From: Takakia lepidozioides
Lineage: Eukaryota; Streptophyta; Takakiopsida; Takakiales; Takakiaceae
DNA: 60,000 nucleotides
Direction of reading: 5' to 3'
Assembly: GCA_030704615.1 (NCBI GenBank)
Contig: CM060733.1
Coordinates: 18,540,001-18,600,000 of the forward strand
A model generated the notes under the pieces. That model searched no databases. It saw only the letters and a list, made by a program, of their open reading frames with translations, and was not told the DNA's origin. A program made the translations under genes and the position numbers. Positions 41,053 to 53,676 of the stretch are shown here, one piece after another. Within the stretch, counting starts at the first letter, position 1. Each line of letters begins with the position of its first letter.

Positions 41053-44030
41053 GATAGCCCTTATTCACCAGGCAACTAGGTGGGTCTAGATGGCATGGTT
41101 ATCAAGCACAGCTATCATTGATGGTTAAGAGTCTACCTTTATGAAGTGCTGAAAGCTATTTCCACCACTTTGAGTGTTACAAGCAGAGTACCCAAAGATG
41201 GGGTCAACATAGTTCTTATTAGCCTTACATAGAAGACTTTTAAAGAGTCCGGAATGGAATTAGGGGGGCCTGAACACGGTTTTGGTAAGACAAGGGGGGG
41301 TCTTTTTGTGTGGTGTAAGCATCACAAGGGTGTAGATTCCCCTCATAGATTGCCCCTCACATAGATAAGTGACATCCTTAGAAGTCTCTATTGTTTGTGC
41401 CTATAGAATTTCTAATCTGTCTTTTGGGAGTTTTTTCCCTTATAGGAATGGCATAAAGGAAAAGTAGTGAGGTGTCCTTCGACTAAAACCCAGCGATGGA
41501 CTGGACCCCACTGTACCTGCAGTCTGAGAATCACTGCATGGGTGTGTCCAGACAGTCTGTCTTTTTCTCATAGGCACGAATTCAGGAGACTGATGGTGAC
41601 TTTATTGTGCATGGATCACCTACCTGAGGTGAAGTCATTGTGGAAGCTTCTGCAATTACATTGGGATTTGTCATCACGGACGGAGCTTGCCTTGTGTGCA
41701 GAGCCAACAAATTCTGTGGAGTGTGCTCTATAAATGTCTAAACGGTAAAGCTTTCCTTATTGAAACCAGGTTTTAGAGAAAATTTGTCTGAGGAGGGCAT
41801 TCTCCTACGGAGGCAAAGAGATAGGTTTAAAGTTTCTTTGTTCCCCTTAACTATTCCTGTGAACAAGAGCTAATTCCTTCCTTTGCTGTTTCCAAGTTGT
41901 TTTCCAAGTACGACAGGAAGGGTCAATATCCATGGGACTCGCTACTATACACCCTCTTCTCAACAGGGAGAGGGCCTTTTGGGCAATCACTGGCGAGAGC
42001 TGCACTTTGGGCCCCTTATGATTTGCACCGTTTGTGGATCCTTCAGGCAAAGGGACCTGGTGTGTCCAACTTTGAGTATGGGGTGGTAACCTCTTCCAAA
42101 TCTTAGTCTGAATTGTGTTGTTGTTTGGTCAAAAGCGTCTATACATATGCTTGGAGGCCATCAACCCAGCTCTGAAGTCTGAAGGTTCTGTGGGGCCTTA
42201 CTTGAAAGCATGCAACACCCAACACAACAAACTTTGACAACATAAAAGAGTGGTAGACTCCAATCCAACCTTGAAGTCAATTGAATTTGACCGCAGACCG
42301 ATGATTCATCCTTCTACCACCTCTGCTTGAACATACCATGGATGTGAAATTGCAAATGAGTTCATGGACGAACTGCAGCACCATTACTTTCCTCCATTAC
42401 TTTCTTGGTATGACTTATCCTCCTTAGGGCCAACTTCCATGTATTGGCAGCCTGCCAAGTTGGCACTAGATGACAAAAATGATGACTTGCTTCCATGCCG
42501 CGAGCAATACCTGGGAATTTGGAATTTGGTGCCAGAGTTCATGGCCTAAATCGGCAATCACTTTTCACCTGTTGTACTGGGTTACCATGTCTCCTCTACC
42601 TGCTGTGAAGGTCACCTTTGTGCACATTGCTCATTATTGCTCATTTTTGCTCATTTTTGCTCATTTCTCTTTACTCTGGGGACCACCCTTTGCCTCAATT
42701 GGTCCGGACCTTGGACAGCGATGCAGACCTATTGCGGGATTATTTTTGAACTCTATGCACATAAAAACAACCATCCATGCCACCAGTCGGCCATGCTCCA
42801 CTGACTTGGCCCGATTTGGCCGAGACATGGAAGTTGACCCTTAGCCCCTTCAATGTATGATTTCTATATAGTACATTCAGTGTATACAGCTACACAGTTC
42901 TAACAAGGTCTCTCAGCCTAACATCTCAACTGCCAGGTATGTGGACCTCCGATCAACTTACTTTCTGGTCAGTGCTCCTACCCTCTAGCAATCAAATAGC
43001 TGGAATTGAAATGTGACTCAGGCTTCACTCTCAGATCTTCCATTGGAGCTGAGAGGTTCAGCCGGCCCCGCCTCTCCGGAAAGATCCAACTTGTTGTTTC
43101 TCCTACTTTGTGGTGCTCTTCTTCCCAAATTTTTTTGTTGCTCCATTGTTGTTCGTACACTGGGCGGTACTGTCACCCCAGCATATGAGATTTGTGTCTG
43201 GTGTAACTTCTTCTCAGCACATTTGATACAGTCAAATTTTGTGACACCAAGTGGGAGTTTCACCGATTGGAGTGACACTCCCTTCAGTGTCACCCCATTG
43301 TGTGTCACTCTCGAGAGGGGGTGGGGGATTTGACATGCCGAAACCAAGTACTATGCTGTCAGAGATTTTAATCAGAGATTCTGGAGGACCTTGAATTTCG
43401 TAATTTTTCCACTTTCCCTGATACGCTGTTCAGCCCATGTGCTCAACCTTCATTGGTATAAAGTTATCATCTGGGTCAGCTCCTCCTCTGATGCGTGGTG
43501 GGATAGTCATTGTATGGGTTTCTATGTTTCTCCCAGCATAAACTGGTGCCCAGTTGTTGGCAGATTCCTGGGTATCCTCTATGAGCTCCTGGGCTGGATC
43601 TTGTTGGTATTCTATGACACCTAGCCAAATTTGGAGCTCGGCCTCGTAGTTTTACTAGTTGATTTTAGTGAAAATTATTTTATGAAAGTAAATGTTTGTG
43701 ATAAATTCCTTTGTTTTTGAAAAAAAAGGGAAACACTCCAGCGACCATCATCTATGGATTGTTTGTAGTCCGGGCACATTTGAGGGTGTATTTGACATAA
43801 ATAATCTCAATTTTGAGTGCCTGTTGTTGGCAAGACGTGAAAAGTCATCTCTCTCTAGGCTACTTTTAGTATATCCAACCTTTGCTTTGATCCATACACT
43901 TGGGTATATTATATGCTTCATTCTCAATCTACAAACAACGATATCATTCATATTGCCCATCCTTGAACAGTAAACCCTAGCGGAACACACTAACACAATG
44001 CACCTCCGACAACCCCATACATACTAGACA
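41053..44030. other. Region without a recognised gene
   Basis: Several short frames exist (for example plus 41897-42106 with KYDRKGQYPWDSLLYTLF), but none belongs to a family I know or chains into a gene. The stretch 43180-43330 is rich in GTGTCAC/GTGACAC words in both orientations. It probably contains the 3' UTR of the LCV gene and old repeats. Confidence 0.4.
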
Positions 44031-44038
44031 ACTCTTCA

Positions 44039-44290
44039 TTGTCATCAACAGAAGCTGAGTACATGTCCATTACAGAAGCAGCAAAAGATGCTATTTGGTT
44101 ACGGAAGTTGCTTGGAGATTTGGGTCATCTCCAGTCACTACCTACAACTCTCTTTTGTGACAATCAAAGTGCGATTGCACTAAGTTAGAATCCGAAGTAT
44201 CATTCAAGGACGAAGCACATTGAAGTGCAACATCACTACATACAGGAAGTTGTATGCAAAGGAGAGATTGGAGCAGGAAACTCTAGTACA
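44039..44290 (+). pseudogene. Ty1/Copia RNase H C-terminal fragment
   Basis: The plus frame reads SSTEAEYMSITEAAKDAIWL, then RKLLGDLG, TTLFCDNQSAIALS, a TAG where Lys is usual, then NPKYHSRTKHIEVQHHYI. This is the classic C-terminal part of Copia pol RNase H. Only the end of pol remains, followed by a polypurine tract and an LTR-like sequence. Confidence 0.85.
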
Positions 44291-44293
44291 ACT

Positions 44294-44690
44294 AAGGGGA
44301 GAAGAATGCACGTGCCTGTCAGCCAGTGTGCAGGCGCCACATCACATGCCCATCATCCTTACACTAAGCCCTAAACCCACCATGTTGGATGACCACTAAG
44401 CCATCATTTCAATAATTATAATTACTTATATAACTATGTCATATATATAAACTATATACATATCCTAACCCTATACATATGCTGTCCTGATATGGGGTCA
44501 CAAATAGGAAGATGTAACCACCCCCAAAAGTGTGGGGTACTACCCTTGACCAGGTAGCAAACTCCTAGGTTAACAGGGTGTATATATGAAATCCGGTCGT
44601 TCGTTCGTGTGTTGTGTTTTTGTCTATCTTTGAGTGAGCCTACAACTTGTAATTAGCAAACCAGGTTATATGATTATTAGGAAATATGCA
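44294..44690 (+). repeat. Polypurine tract and 3' LTR of the Copia fragment
   Basis: AAGGGGAGAAGAA at 44294-44306 is a polypurine tract, immediately followed by TGCACGTG at 44307 as an LTR start. A TATA-like GTATATATGAA lies near 44580, followed by a T-rich stretch. The right end is uncertain; ATATGCA near 44687 would give a TGCA end. The LTR length would then be about 380 bp. Confidence 0.55.
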
Positions 44691-46737
44691 ACATGAAATC
44701 ATTCACTTCAATAAATCCTTCGAGGGGCACCAGTTCAGTGGGTCGGAATGTTGTAGACTTGTAGTCCTTATGGCCTGGTTTGTTAGATTTCTCCCCTCCT
44801 TTAAGGACGCAAATTGTGAGCCAGTTTGGCTCCTAGAGTTTCCCTGTTTTGACCAAATCCAACTAGTCCCATGATCTTGTTAGTGTGTAAGAGCAATAGA
44901 GGGACAAACACAAAGATAATGTACACGGAATGTCTCAATGAAAGGACAGAGAAACCGTTGTAAGCAAATAAATGAGTCAACATATGCAATAGACTCAGCA
45001 AGAAGAGAGAACAATGCACATGAAGAAATTCAACATACTTGGCTCTTTATTTAGGATGCCAATTGGTGGAGCGGAACAAACTGTTTTGATCATGCACTCA
45101 TCCCTTTGTGGGTAAACCAGTCCTAAGGTTTACCCATTGGGGGAATGCGAGATGAGAATGGACGCACATGTGTTTTTAAAAAAAGTGGCTTCCATGATCA
45201 TTTTTTCATTCATTTTTTCTTTGTAGAACCATAGAGGTGTTGAGAGGCTTGAAGGGACGCGCATGTGTTTTTTAAACTTCTGTGATTAGGGGGTTTGCAT
45301 TATAGCTGAGGAAACTGGCAGATGATTATTTGATTGACTGGTTGGTAAAACAAGTGCTCATGAGGTAATACAAGTTGTGTGATCATCATCTATGAAAGAG
45401 GATGATGCAACACTAGGATTCGACCTTGAAGTATGTGTAGGATTATTTTTCTTACATCTCTATTTTATTTTATTTATTTTGTTTCCAATAACCGCTCTTT
45501 CATACAAAAATAAAATAAAATAAATACAGTTACAGTTATGTATAGTGAAATTGGCATGGTTCAAGTGTGTAGAAAAATATATCACACACATTTCTGAATA
45601 CAAATTCATTCATACATATATTGCTCCCACCATAGTCCTGTTGAGGCCTCCTACTGCGTTTGACCTGTCTGAGAGCAGGGTCACCTCCGACACCTCCAAC
45701 AAAATTGTATTAAACCTCTGCCTTGTTGGGTAGCTAACTAGGATACCATAGTTTACACAGAAACACCCACCCATATCCAGGTTTGTCGCGTGGTCATGAA
45801 CCGCCAGCATATTCAAAAGTATGCCAAAACTGTCATACAGCACACACAGTCATAGAAACAATCTGATTCAGGGCATAGGGCATTGATGTCATGTTACAAA
45901 GCATGAGTCACACTGCTACTTAAAGGGACAATCCTTCTCTCGGGGTTTCAAACCACCAGGCAGCCCATAATTTCATCCTGCTTGCAGACAGCCAATGACA
46001 ATCCAGGGTGTAAAGAATCAACTGTTGGTTAATGTGCTGATCTTGTCCTCATACTACCACTGTCAGTGAGGGAAAAAGGGCATGCGAAAATATGAAAAAG
46101 GAAGATACTATGACCTAAACCTGGAAGCATAGCAATGCCCGTATCATCCACTAATTCTTGTAGGCACTAACACATGAGAACTTGCAGTGATCACCTGAGG
46201 GGGTGTTTCATGATACTTACCCCTAGCTGCTTCCAGCTTCTCCGCACGGGTTTCTTGCAACTATCAATCCACCATGCCCCGTTGGTACTCATGTGCTTCA
46301 AATGTGTTCCTTTAGGATGCATCTGCATCCACATTGCATCCCTACCACCTTTAGCTATCTTTGCCTTGACCACAAAATGCATAGACCCTCCCCATTGTCA
46401 CTACAATATTCACACCTGTTCCTATGTTGACTTGCTAACAAGGCTGTGTGTCGGGACATAGAGACATTTCCTTGCAAGCTTTAGCTATGGCATATCCTCG
46501 CAGGAAAAATATTCACTTGAATTAAACATCCCAAGGTTGTGGCTTCCAAGGTTTTCCATGGCTTCACTACTGCTGTTCTCCTCATGCCATGGACACAGAG
46601 TGCACTACTGACTTTTCCTTTGATTCCAAAATCATTTTCAACTTCACTCTTTGCTTCCAAAAGAAAAGGACAAATGATCACCTATCTGCCCGCTCCCGTT
46701 TCAAGGGACACACTTTATTTTCTGCATGTTGCTCCTT
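44691..46737. other. Region without a recognised gene
   Basis: No supported coding region. An AT-rich inverted pair of TATTTTATTTTATTTATTTT and AAAATAAAATAAAATAAA lies at 45460-45530 and could form a hairpin. The segment nearest 46737 is the 3' flank of the minus-strand PPR gene and should hold its 3' UTR. Confidence 0.4.
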
Positions 46738-49533
46738 TCACCAGTACTCCCCACAAGAACAAACCCCATCTTGGAAGTGGTGAAAGCGGTTGGCATCTCG
46801 CACAACAATTGTTCGCCCAACAATCTTTGAGATGAACTTGGTAGCCATGTGGCAATCACCGCACACACGCAGGTTCTTGATGATACGGATAGGTGTCCCA
46901 ACAGGTGTGCTGATGAGCCCAAAAGCAATGGCTAGCTTCTCGCTGTGGTGAGAAAGAGATAACTCCTTGTGCCTTTCCTCCATATCATGCAATACAAACC
47001 GAGTGTCAGGCACATATCCAGCCTCCTTCATCTGTCCAGACAAAATGTCCAGCTCAGCATGTATTTCCTCAATATGTGGATGCAATTGGTCGTCTACAGC
47101 AAATGTATGTACCCGGCTGTTGACCTCGATGCAGCAGCAACCTGGCCTCTTTCTGACACCTTGGTCCTGCATCATTTTTCTCACTTTTGCAGTATCATCC
47201 CACCTACCAGCAGCAGCATAGATATTTGAAAGCAGCACATAAGTTGCTGTGTGCTGTGGATCCCACTTGAGAAGGCATTTTGCGGCACGTTCTGCCACCT
47301 CCACGTTCCCATGAATTCTGCAGGCACCTAGCAAGGCTCCCCACACTGCTGCAGCTGGTTCAATTGGCATTTTGTTAATGAAGTCCTCTGCCTCATCCAA
47401 TAGCCCTGCACGGCCAAGAAGGTCCACTATGCAGCCAAAATGCTCCACTGCAGGACTGAGGCCATGATCTTCACTCATTGACTGAAAGTAGTGATGGCCT
47501 TCATCCACTAGGCCTACATGGCTACATGCAGAAAGAACGCACATGAAGGTGATACTGTTTGGCTTTAAGTGTTCCAGTTGCATTTCCTCAAATAATTGCA
47601 GGGCCTCCCTACCACACCCATGCTGAGCATATCCTGCAATCATTGCACTCCAGGAGACCACATCTCGTTGTGCCATATTGTTGAAAACTTGACGTGCATC
47701 ACTTGCACTCCCACATTTGGCATACATGTCAACAAGAGCATTCTCTAGAATGATATCTGGCTGAATTCTGGCTTTCATGATGTCAGAATGGACCTCTTTG
47801 CCCTTTTCCAGGGCTGCCAGGCTGGCACACCCATTGAGAGCGCAAACATATGTAACATGGTCAGGTGTCATGCCCTGCTGTATCATTTGCTCATAGGTCT
47901 CCAAAGCTTGCCAACCACACCCATACCGAGCATATCCTGCAATGATTGCGTTCCATGAGACGACATCTTGCTTTGCCATGTGGTCAAACACTCGATGTGC
48001 TTCCTTCATGCTCCCGCATTTAGCATACATGTCAACCAGAGTATTCTCCAGGATGATATCTGGTTCAATTCCAACTTTGATGATGTCAGCATGGACCTCT
48101 ATGCCCATTTCCAGGGCAGCCAGGCTGGCACACACACTGAGAACACAAGTGAACACAATGTTGTCTGGAGTCAACCCGTCCTGTATCATTTGCTGATAGA
48201 TCTCAAGAGCCTCCCTGACACACCCATGTTGAGCATATCCTGCGATCATGGCACTGTATGAGACCACATTTCGTTGGGCCATATTTGTGAACACTTGACG
48301 TGCATCCTTTATGCTCCCGCATTTGGCATACATGGCAATAAGGGCAGTGTCCAGAACAATATCTGGCACAATTCTAGCTTTGATGATGTCAGCATGCACC
48401 TTCTTGCCCTTGTTGAGGGTTGCCAGGCTGACACATGCCTTGAGAATACAAACAAACGTGACCCTGTCAGGCGTTACCCCTTCAAGTATCATTTGCTGAT
48501 AAATATCAAAAGCCTCCTTGCCACACCCATGCTGAGCATATCCTGCAATCATCGCACTCCATGAGATTACATCTCGCTTCCGCATATTGTCGAACACTTG
48601 ACGTGCATCCTTCATGCTCCCGCATTTGGCATACATGTTAACAAGGGTATTGTCCAGAATGATATCTGGCAGAACTCCACCTTTGATGATGCCTGCTTGG
48701 ACCTTTTTGCCCTTGTCCAGATCTCCTAGTCTGGCACACGCCTTCAAAACGGAAGTGAATGTGATGTTGTCAGGCTTAACCCCTTCCCGTATCATTTGCT
48801 CATAGATCTCCAAGGTCTCCTTATCAAACCCATGCTTGGTATATCCTGCCATCATTATATTCCACGTAGACATGTCTCGTTCAGGCATTTTGTCAAACAC
48901 ACTGCGTGCATCCACAGTGCTCCCACACTTGGCATACATGTTCATGAGGGTGTTGTGCAGAAAAATATTTGGCTTGAAACCACTTCGGATAATGTGGGCT
49001 TGCACCTGCTTCCCCTCCACCAGACCTTTCATCTTGATGCACATCTTCAAGAGACAAACATAAGTATTAGTGTCAGCTGCAATGCCTCTTTTGTTCAAAA
49101 TCTGCAGTGCCTCTTCCAGATGTCCTGCCTTAATTAGTTCCCTCATGTCCCTACCTGTGCCAGAAGAGTTCTTGTTGACTCCCTCTCTTTGTTCTCTTGC
49201 AAAAGTAGTGGTCATGGTGGAGGGGTCAGATGCAAACGGCAGTGCTGCTGCTTCTTCCAGTGGACCATCTGCCCATGCCGGTTTCTTGCAGCTTTTAATC
49301 CCCAGGACCTCCTTGGTAGTCCTGTGTTCGGAATCTGGTCCTCTAGGATGGATCTGCACCACACTCCATCCCTGGCAGCAAGACCTTTGAGTGTGTGGAG
49401 ACTGCCACACCGCCACCAAGTTCATCTCGAATGTTGTTGGGTGAGCAGTTGTTGTACGGGTGCCCACCACTTTCACCACTTCCAGGATGGGGTTTGTTCT
49501 TGTGGAGATTACTGGTGAAGCGAAACAATACAC
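46738..49533 (-). CDS. Pentatricopeptide repeat protein, PLS class with C-terminal DYW domain
   Basis: An intact intronless frame of 931 codons. Residues about 130-690 are PLS-type PPR repeats with the recurrent MYAKCGS-xDARQVFDNM, VSWSAMIAGYAQHG and ADIIKA units. E/E+ motifs follow (VWGALLGACRIHGNVEVAE, YVLLSNIYAAAGRWDD). The C-terminal DYW deaminase domain has the zinc-site HSE at 863-865 and CGDC at 891-894, ending CSCGEYW. Such proteins are C-to-U RNA editing factors in plastids or mitochondria; the PPR tract reads the RNA and DYW deaminates. The first 47 or so residues are encoded by an inverted copy of a DYW-domain end (49518-49390), so they are unlikely to be native. A better start is the ATG at 49215 (residue 107), just before the first repeats. 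No clear transit peptide could be confirmed. Confidence 0.93.
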   Translation of the reverse strand: MYCFASPVISTRTNPILEVVKVVGTRTTTAHPTTFEMNLVAVWQSPHTQRSCCQGWSVVQIHPRGPDSEHRTTKEVLGIKSCKKPAWADGPLEEAAALPFASDPSTMTTTFAREQREGVNKNSSGTGRDMRELIKAGHLEEALQILNKRGIAADTNTYVCLLKMCIKMKGLVEGKQVQAHIIRSGFKPNIFLHNTLMNMYAKCGSTVDARSVFDKMPERDMSTWNIMMAGYTKHGFDKETLEIYEQMIREGVKPDNITFTSVLKACARLGDLDKGKKVQAGIIKGGVLPDIILDNTLVNMYAKCGSMKDARQVFDNMRKRDVISWSAMIAGYAQHGCGKEAFDIYQQMILEGVTPDRVTFVCILKACVSLATLNKGKKVHADIIKARIVPDIVLDTALIAMYAKCGSIKDARQVFTNMAQRNVVSYSAMIAGYAQHGCVREALEIYQQMIQDGLTPDNIVFTCVLSVCASLAALEMGIEVHADIIKVGIEPDIILENTLVDMYAKCGSMKEAHRVFDHMAKQDVVSWNAIIAGYARYGCGWQALETYEQMIQQGMTPDHVTYVCALNGCASLAALEKGKEVHSDIMKARIQPDIILENALVDMYAKCGSASDARQVFNNMAQRDVVSWSAMIAGYAQHGCGREALQLFEEMQLEHLKPNSITFMCVLSACSHVGLVDEGHHYFQSMSEDHGLSPAVEHFGCIVDLLGRAGLLDEAEDFINKMPIEPAAAVWGALLGACRIHGNVEVAERAAKCLLKWDPQHTATYVLLSNIYAAAGRWDDTAKVRKMMQDQGVRKRPGCCCIEVNSRVHTFAVDDQLHPHIEEIHAELDILSGQMKEAGYVPDTRFVLHDMEERHKELSLSHHSEKLAIAFGLISTPVGTPIRIIKNLRVCGDCHMATKFISKIVGRTIVVRDANRFHHFQDGVCSCGEYW
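49390..49518 (+). pseudogene. Inverted fragment of a DYW domain
   Basis: On the plus strand the frames read VCGDCHTATKFISNVVG (about 49410-49470), then after a shift HHFHHFQDGVCSCGDYW and a TGA at 49516-49518. This is the last 40-odd residues of a second DYW protein, lying head to head inside the 5' end of the intact PPR gene. It is about five-sixths identical by eye to the reverse complement of 46738-46872, so gene and fragment form a long inverted repeat with a 2.5-kb spacer. Confidence 0.85.
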
Positions 49534-49539
49534 ACGAAA

Positions 49540-52500
49540 CCATCAAACCTGAGGGGGCGAAAGGTCATAATTTGTTATTACTTCTGTGAGTAACTTGAAA
49601 CCAATTTATTTCTGGGTAAAGGTTTAAGACATTTAGCCAGGTCCACATACTCATGACAACAAGATTGTCTGTGGCTCTCTTTAGACTCCCAAATTCATAC
49701 ACCTATCACTGTTTGGCTTCTTGCGGAAACCTGTCTCTATCTTGTTTCCAGGCCTGACTGGCCCAGACATCGAACCTGAGGACTTTGACTGCAATGCTTG
49801 TCTCAGGATGTAGGCCTTTCCAGGAGACAAAGAAGGAGCAGACCCTGTTGGCATAACTGATACAAGCCCCTGTGCTCTCTGATGCATCATCAGAACGAGA
49901 TCCATTGGAGACAGGAACAGGGGTGCCTACAGTTGGTGGTTGTGGAAAATCATCCAAGCAGACCAACAAAGCAACCAGTCTACACTGCCTAGGCAAGAAG
50001 ACGGGGGCTGAACCTGACATAAGAGCTATGGTCGATGCTTGCCGCCCTGTGGCACCTGCATTCCTTCCTGAGGCATTGCTGGAGGCTAGAGGCACGGGAT
50101 GATAAGACACGCCTGTATTCAGCAATCTGTGCCTCCATGATCAGCAATCTGCTTCACTTCGATTAAAGCTGCACCAACTGATGTTAGATGATTACTAAGA
50201 TGCATACATTTGACTTTCAACTTCTCCAAGAACTTCCAGCTACTTCACAAACAGAGTCAGATTTGTTGATTTGGCATGAGGCTGAGGGGAAAACATATGT
50301 TGGATCAAATGGGCCCCAAAATTTGTATCTTTCAGTTTGACATGTTCCTTATCTTTCAATCCAAATGGTGGTGCCACCAGAATATTAGGATTGAGGTGGT
50401 GTTGCTTCCATAGGAAAACTACAGTTCTAGAGTTGGCAGCTTTTTGGGGGCAGGTGTCGAGATATATAGGGCGCTGTGGACGTTAGCTCTACACCTCTGC
50501 CAGAGCCGGTTTAGAAACACCAACCCGACATTACGATGGTCCTTGTGCCCGAATGATAATCTGGTGCTACATTACGGTATACCATTGACACCATGCTAGG
50601 GTTTGCCCGGTAAAAATTCTGCCCGTCAACAAAGAAACAGCCGAATCAAAGACAACCCATGAACCCCCTGCCATCTCCCCTCGAATTTCGAATGAAGCCC
50701 TGAGCACCATGTAGAAACAAATACAATCAGGGGCTTCAGGGTGGAGAGTGGGAAAGCAAAACCTTTCAGAAAACATGAACAAAAGACCGCACAAGCTCCT
50801 GCCCTTGCAACTTTCAAGCCTTTCTCCTTTCCACCCTTTCCTCCTTTAGGAAGTCTAGAGGCCATGCTCCCCACACGAATTGTACATAAAACACTCCTCT
50901 CTTCATCATAGTAATGCTTCAGCTTTCCTGATATGCATTCATTCCGTCCTAAGCTGGACCCTCCCTCTCTAAGTTCTTCTTCCCCCTCTAGTCGGGAATG
51001 GATTTGGGGTGTACGCATGGACCTCTGGGCACTAGTGCTGCGGTCATTCTCCATTGCCCCTTCAACGGAATCCAGTCCAATTGCGCCATTCCTGTGCGTG
51101 CTTGCCTCCTCCCAAATCTGGGTGAGCGTAGAGTGAGGAGAAGCAGGCAATATCATGCTTGGAGTGAGAGTGGAGTGGGCGGGAGAGGTTGGGAGACTAT
51201 GGAAGGATATTCACTATCCTGCTAATCCAACTGTAATATCATTAGATGAATCCCCCATTACTGTGGCCGGCGATTAACTTTACCCGTCCAGGTTTCCTGT
51301 CTCTGAGCACTTAACACAAGAGCGGGAGTAGGTGAGAGTGGAGAGATGAAAAGAGGGAAGCCTGCGGGATTGGAAAAATTCAGAAGTCCCAAGGGCCTCC
51401 TCCCGCACAATACGGACCCCTCCCCATCTGCGCTACCCTTCCACACTTGGTCCGGATCAATCCTACCTAATCTTGTGAGTGTGGAATTCCTACTAAGAGA
51501 CAGACACATTAGATCCCTAGTTGTTGCTTTTTTCGTTTTCTCCTTGGTGGAGAGATTTGCCAAAATGGATTGCCTTAAGCTTAAACATTAGGAGAAGTCT
51601 GATAACCTTCTTGTGCGGTTGCACTCCTCCTTCAAAGTTGAAGCAGGCTTAGAAAACTCACCCGAGTTAAATGGATGATGTATCTAGATATGAAGCAAGT
51701 GCCAGGGATCATAAAGAGGATTTCCTCATGTACATTTCCTCCTTTCTTCCTTTCTAGACTCTTCAAATGTCCTGAATCCAGGCTGCCTGGGCACTTGTCT
51801 ACGTGCACTCCATACATCGGAGTTGATTTTACTTGTACTGAAAAAGAAATAGTAAAAGTAGAGATTCTCAGGTCGAACGCTCTGTGAACACTTTTGCCTA
51901 ATGGAAGTCATTTTCGCAGCAGAACAGTTAGCCCTCAGTGGGCTGTTGATCTTCACAGATCTGCAAATTGAGCATCAGCAGAGCAACTAAGAAAATTTGG
52001 CTTCTAGCAAAAAGTTGAAGTGTTCAGAATACTTTTCCTACAACAGCTTCTCTTAGGGTGTTTGGCTCACTCTCCAGCTTGCAAGCTTGCTGTTTGTTGG
52101 AATCTGAAGCAAATGACCATGACCATGATATTTCCTTTCTATGCAGAGTAGCCAAGTCAACTTCATGCACTTGCATCAAGATTTACAAATTGTCGTCGAA
52201 TTTCAGAAAATGTTTAGCAGACTAAAAAATTTACTCAAAGACAATCACAAAATCCCTTCTCATACGTTCCATAACTTTTTTCTGCATATCGACAAGTAAG
52301 CTAAGCCCACCAGATCGATGGATTCTTCCTCATGTTGTTATCCATTTGCCTCCATATCGTCGAACAAACTTGTAGGTATATTTCGAATCGCGACTATTAA
52401 GATATATATCCAAGGAAAGGAATCTTGATCCATGTTTTCTCTGTTTAGGAGCACATTAGTGAGTGTTCACATCTGTTTGAGTCATCCATATGTTTCTCTG

Positions 52501-53676
52501 AGTGTTTTTGTTGCTCCTGCCTCTTACACCATGCTGTTCAGAGCTCATCATGTTATGATCTTTACTGTTATGTGAGAGTGGAGTTTTATGTCTTTCTGAC
52601 TAGCAACAATATTGGAGTTTCATGGTGTTCAGCCTTCACGCTCAGGTTATTAGAGTATTAATGGTGGCATGTCCTAGCTTTTGAAGATCGACAGGCTTTC
52701 CTTCATGTCTGCTTTGCTTTCCCCATAAGTATTACGGGTCAAGGACTAATATCACGAATCTTTTGGTCTACATGTGTATGGGTGGTTAAGGACGGTGTCA
52801 GTCATGTGCCAGTCACGGTAGTGGTCAGTACACTTCACTTCTCCAATTTGCTGCATAAACTCTCGGGCGTCAAAGACAATGTGTCATAGCTACATTGAAG
52901 TACCGGTTTCACCCATTCTCTACAGACTAATAATATGTTGTTTAGTTACCAGCAACATTCAGTTAAAGTTCTTCATTGTCCCTGTATTGTATGACATATA
53001 TGCGGAAGAGATCTTTCAGCAGGTGTTGCTTCCAGTAGCCTTTTGGCTACGACCTGAAAAGAGAATGAAGAATGGACAAAATGAAGGAAATTTCTTTCGT
53101 GTGCCCATGGACAAAAAAGGAAGAAAGAATTTCATTATGATCGCAGAGACCCAGAACGCCTATGAACACAGTACTTAGCCTAGGTTCCAAATATGTCACC
53201 AGTCACAACCCACATCCTGTACATAGCAGTGTCCTTGACGGGCGTTTCTTTTTTCTCGCTTTGCCCTTCATTGTGCCTTTGACAGGCACTGACATTATAC
53301 CCAATAAAGTAATGTATCCAAATCAGAAGACCCTTGATTCTCTAGAGAATCACAGATTTTCTGCTTCGTCATAGTTCCAAGGACTGCACCACTGCGTCCA
53401 ACCCGTGACGTTTGACAGGAAGATGTTTGAATCTAACACGATCTCGGGGATGACGATCCTTCTATGACTTAATCAACGAGGGCTAGGTAGAGCTTGTGTT
53501 TGTCTTCCTCCTTTCATGCACTTTCTTGGCCCAACTTATATATACTTGGATGCCAACTTCAATAATACCTACTGCCACACAAGTCTTCAGCTGCCAGCTG
53601 AGAGTGGTCAAAATACAACAGCAGCATAGGTAGATATCGAGTGTGTATTTCACACACTACACACACAGGAGGCGCT
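49540..53676. other. Region without a recognised gene
   Basis: Short frames occur (for example minus 50125-49706 and 51156-50626) but none is a known family or shows convincing splice structure. The first part is the upstream region of the PPR gene; the last few hundred bases should include the promoter of the cupin gene. ACACACTACACACACAG lies just upstream of the cupin ATG. Confidence 0.4.

Noticed and set aside
47942-49137. Plus-strand ORFs of 60-113 codons repeated at regular spacing
   Set aside because: They are antisense shadows of the PPR repeats.
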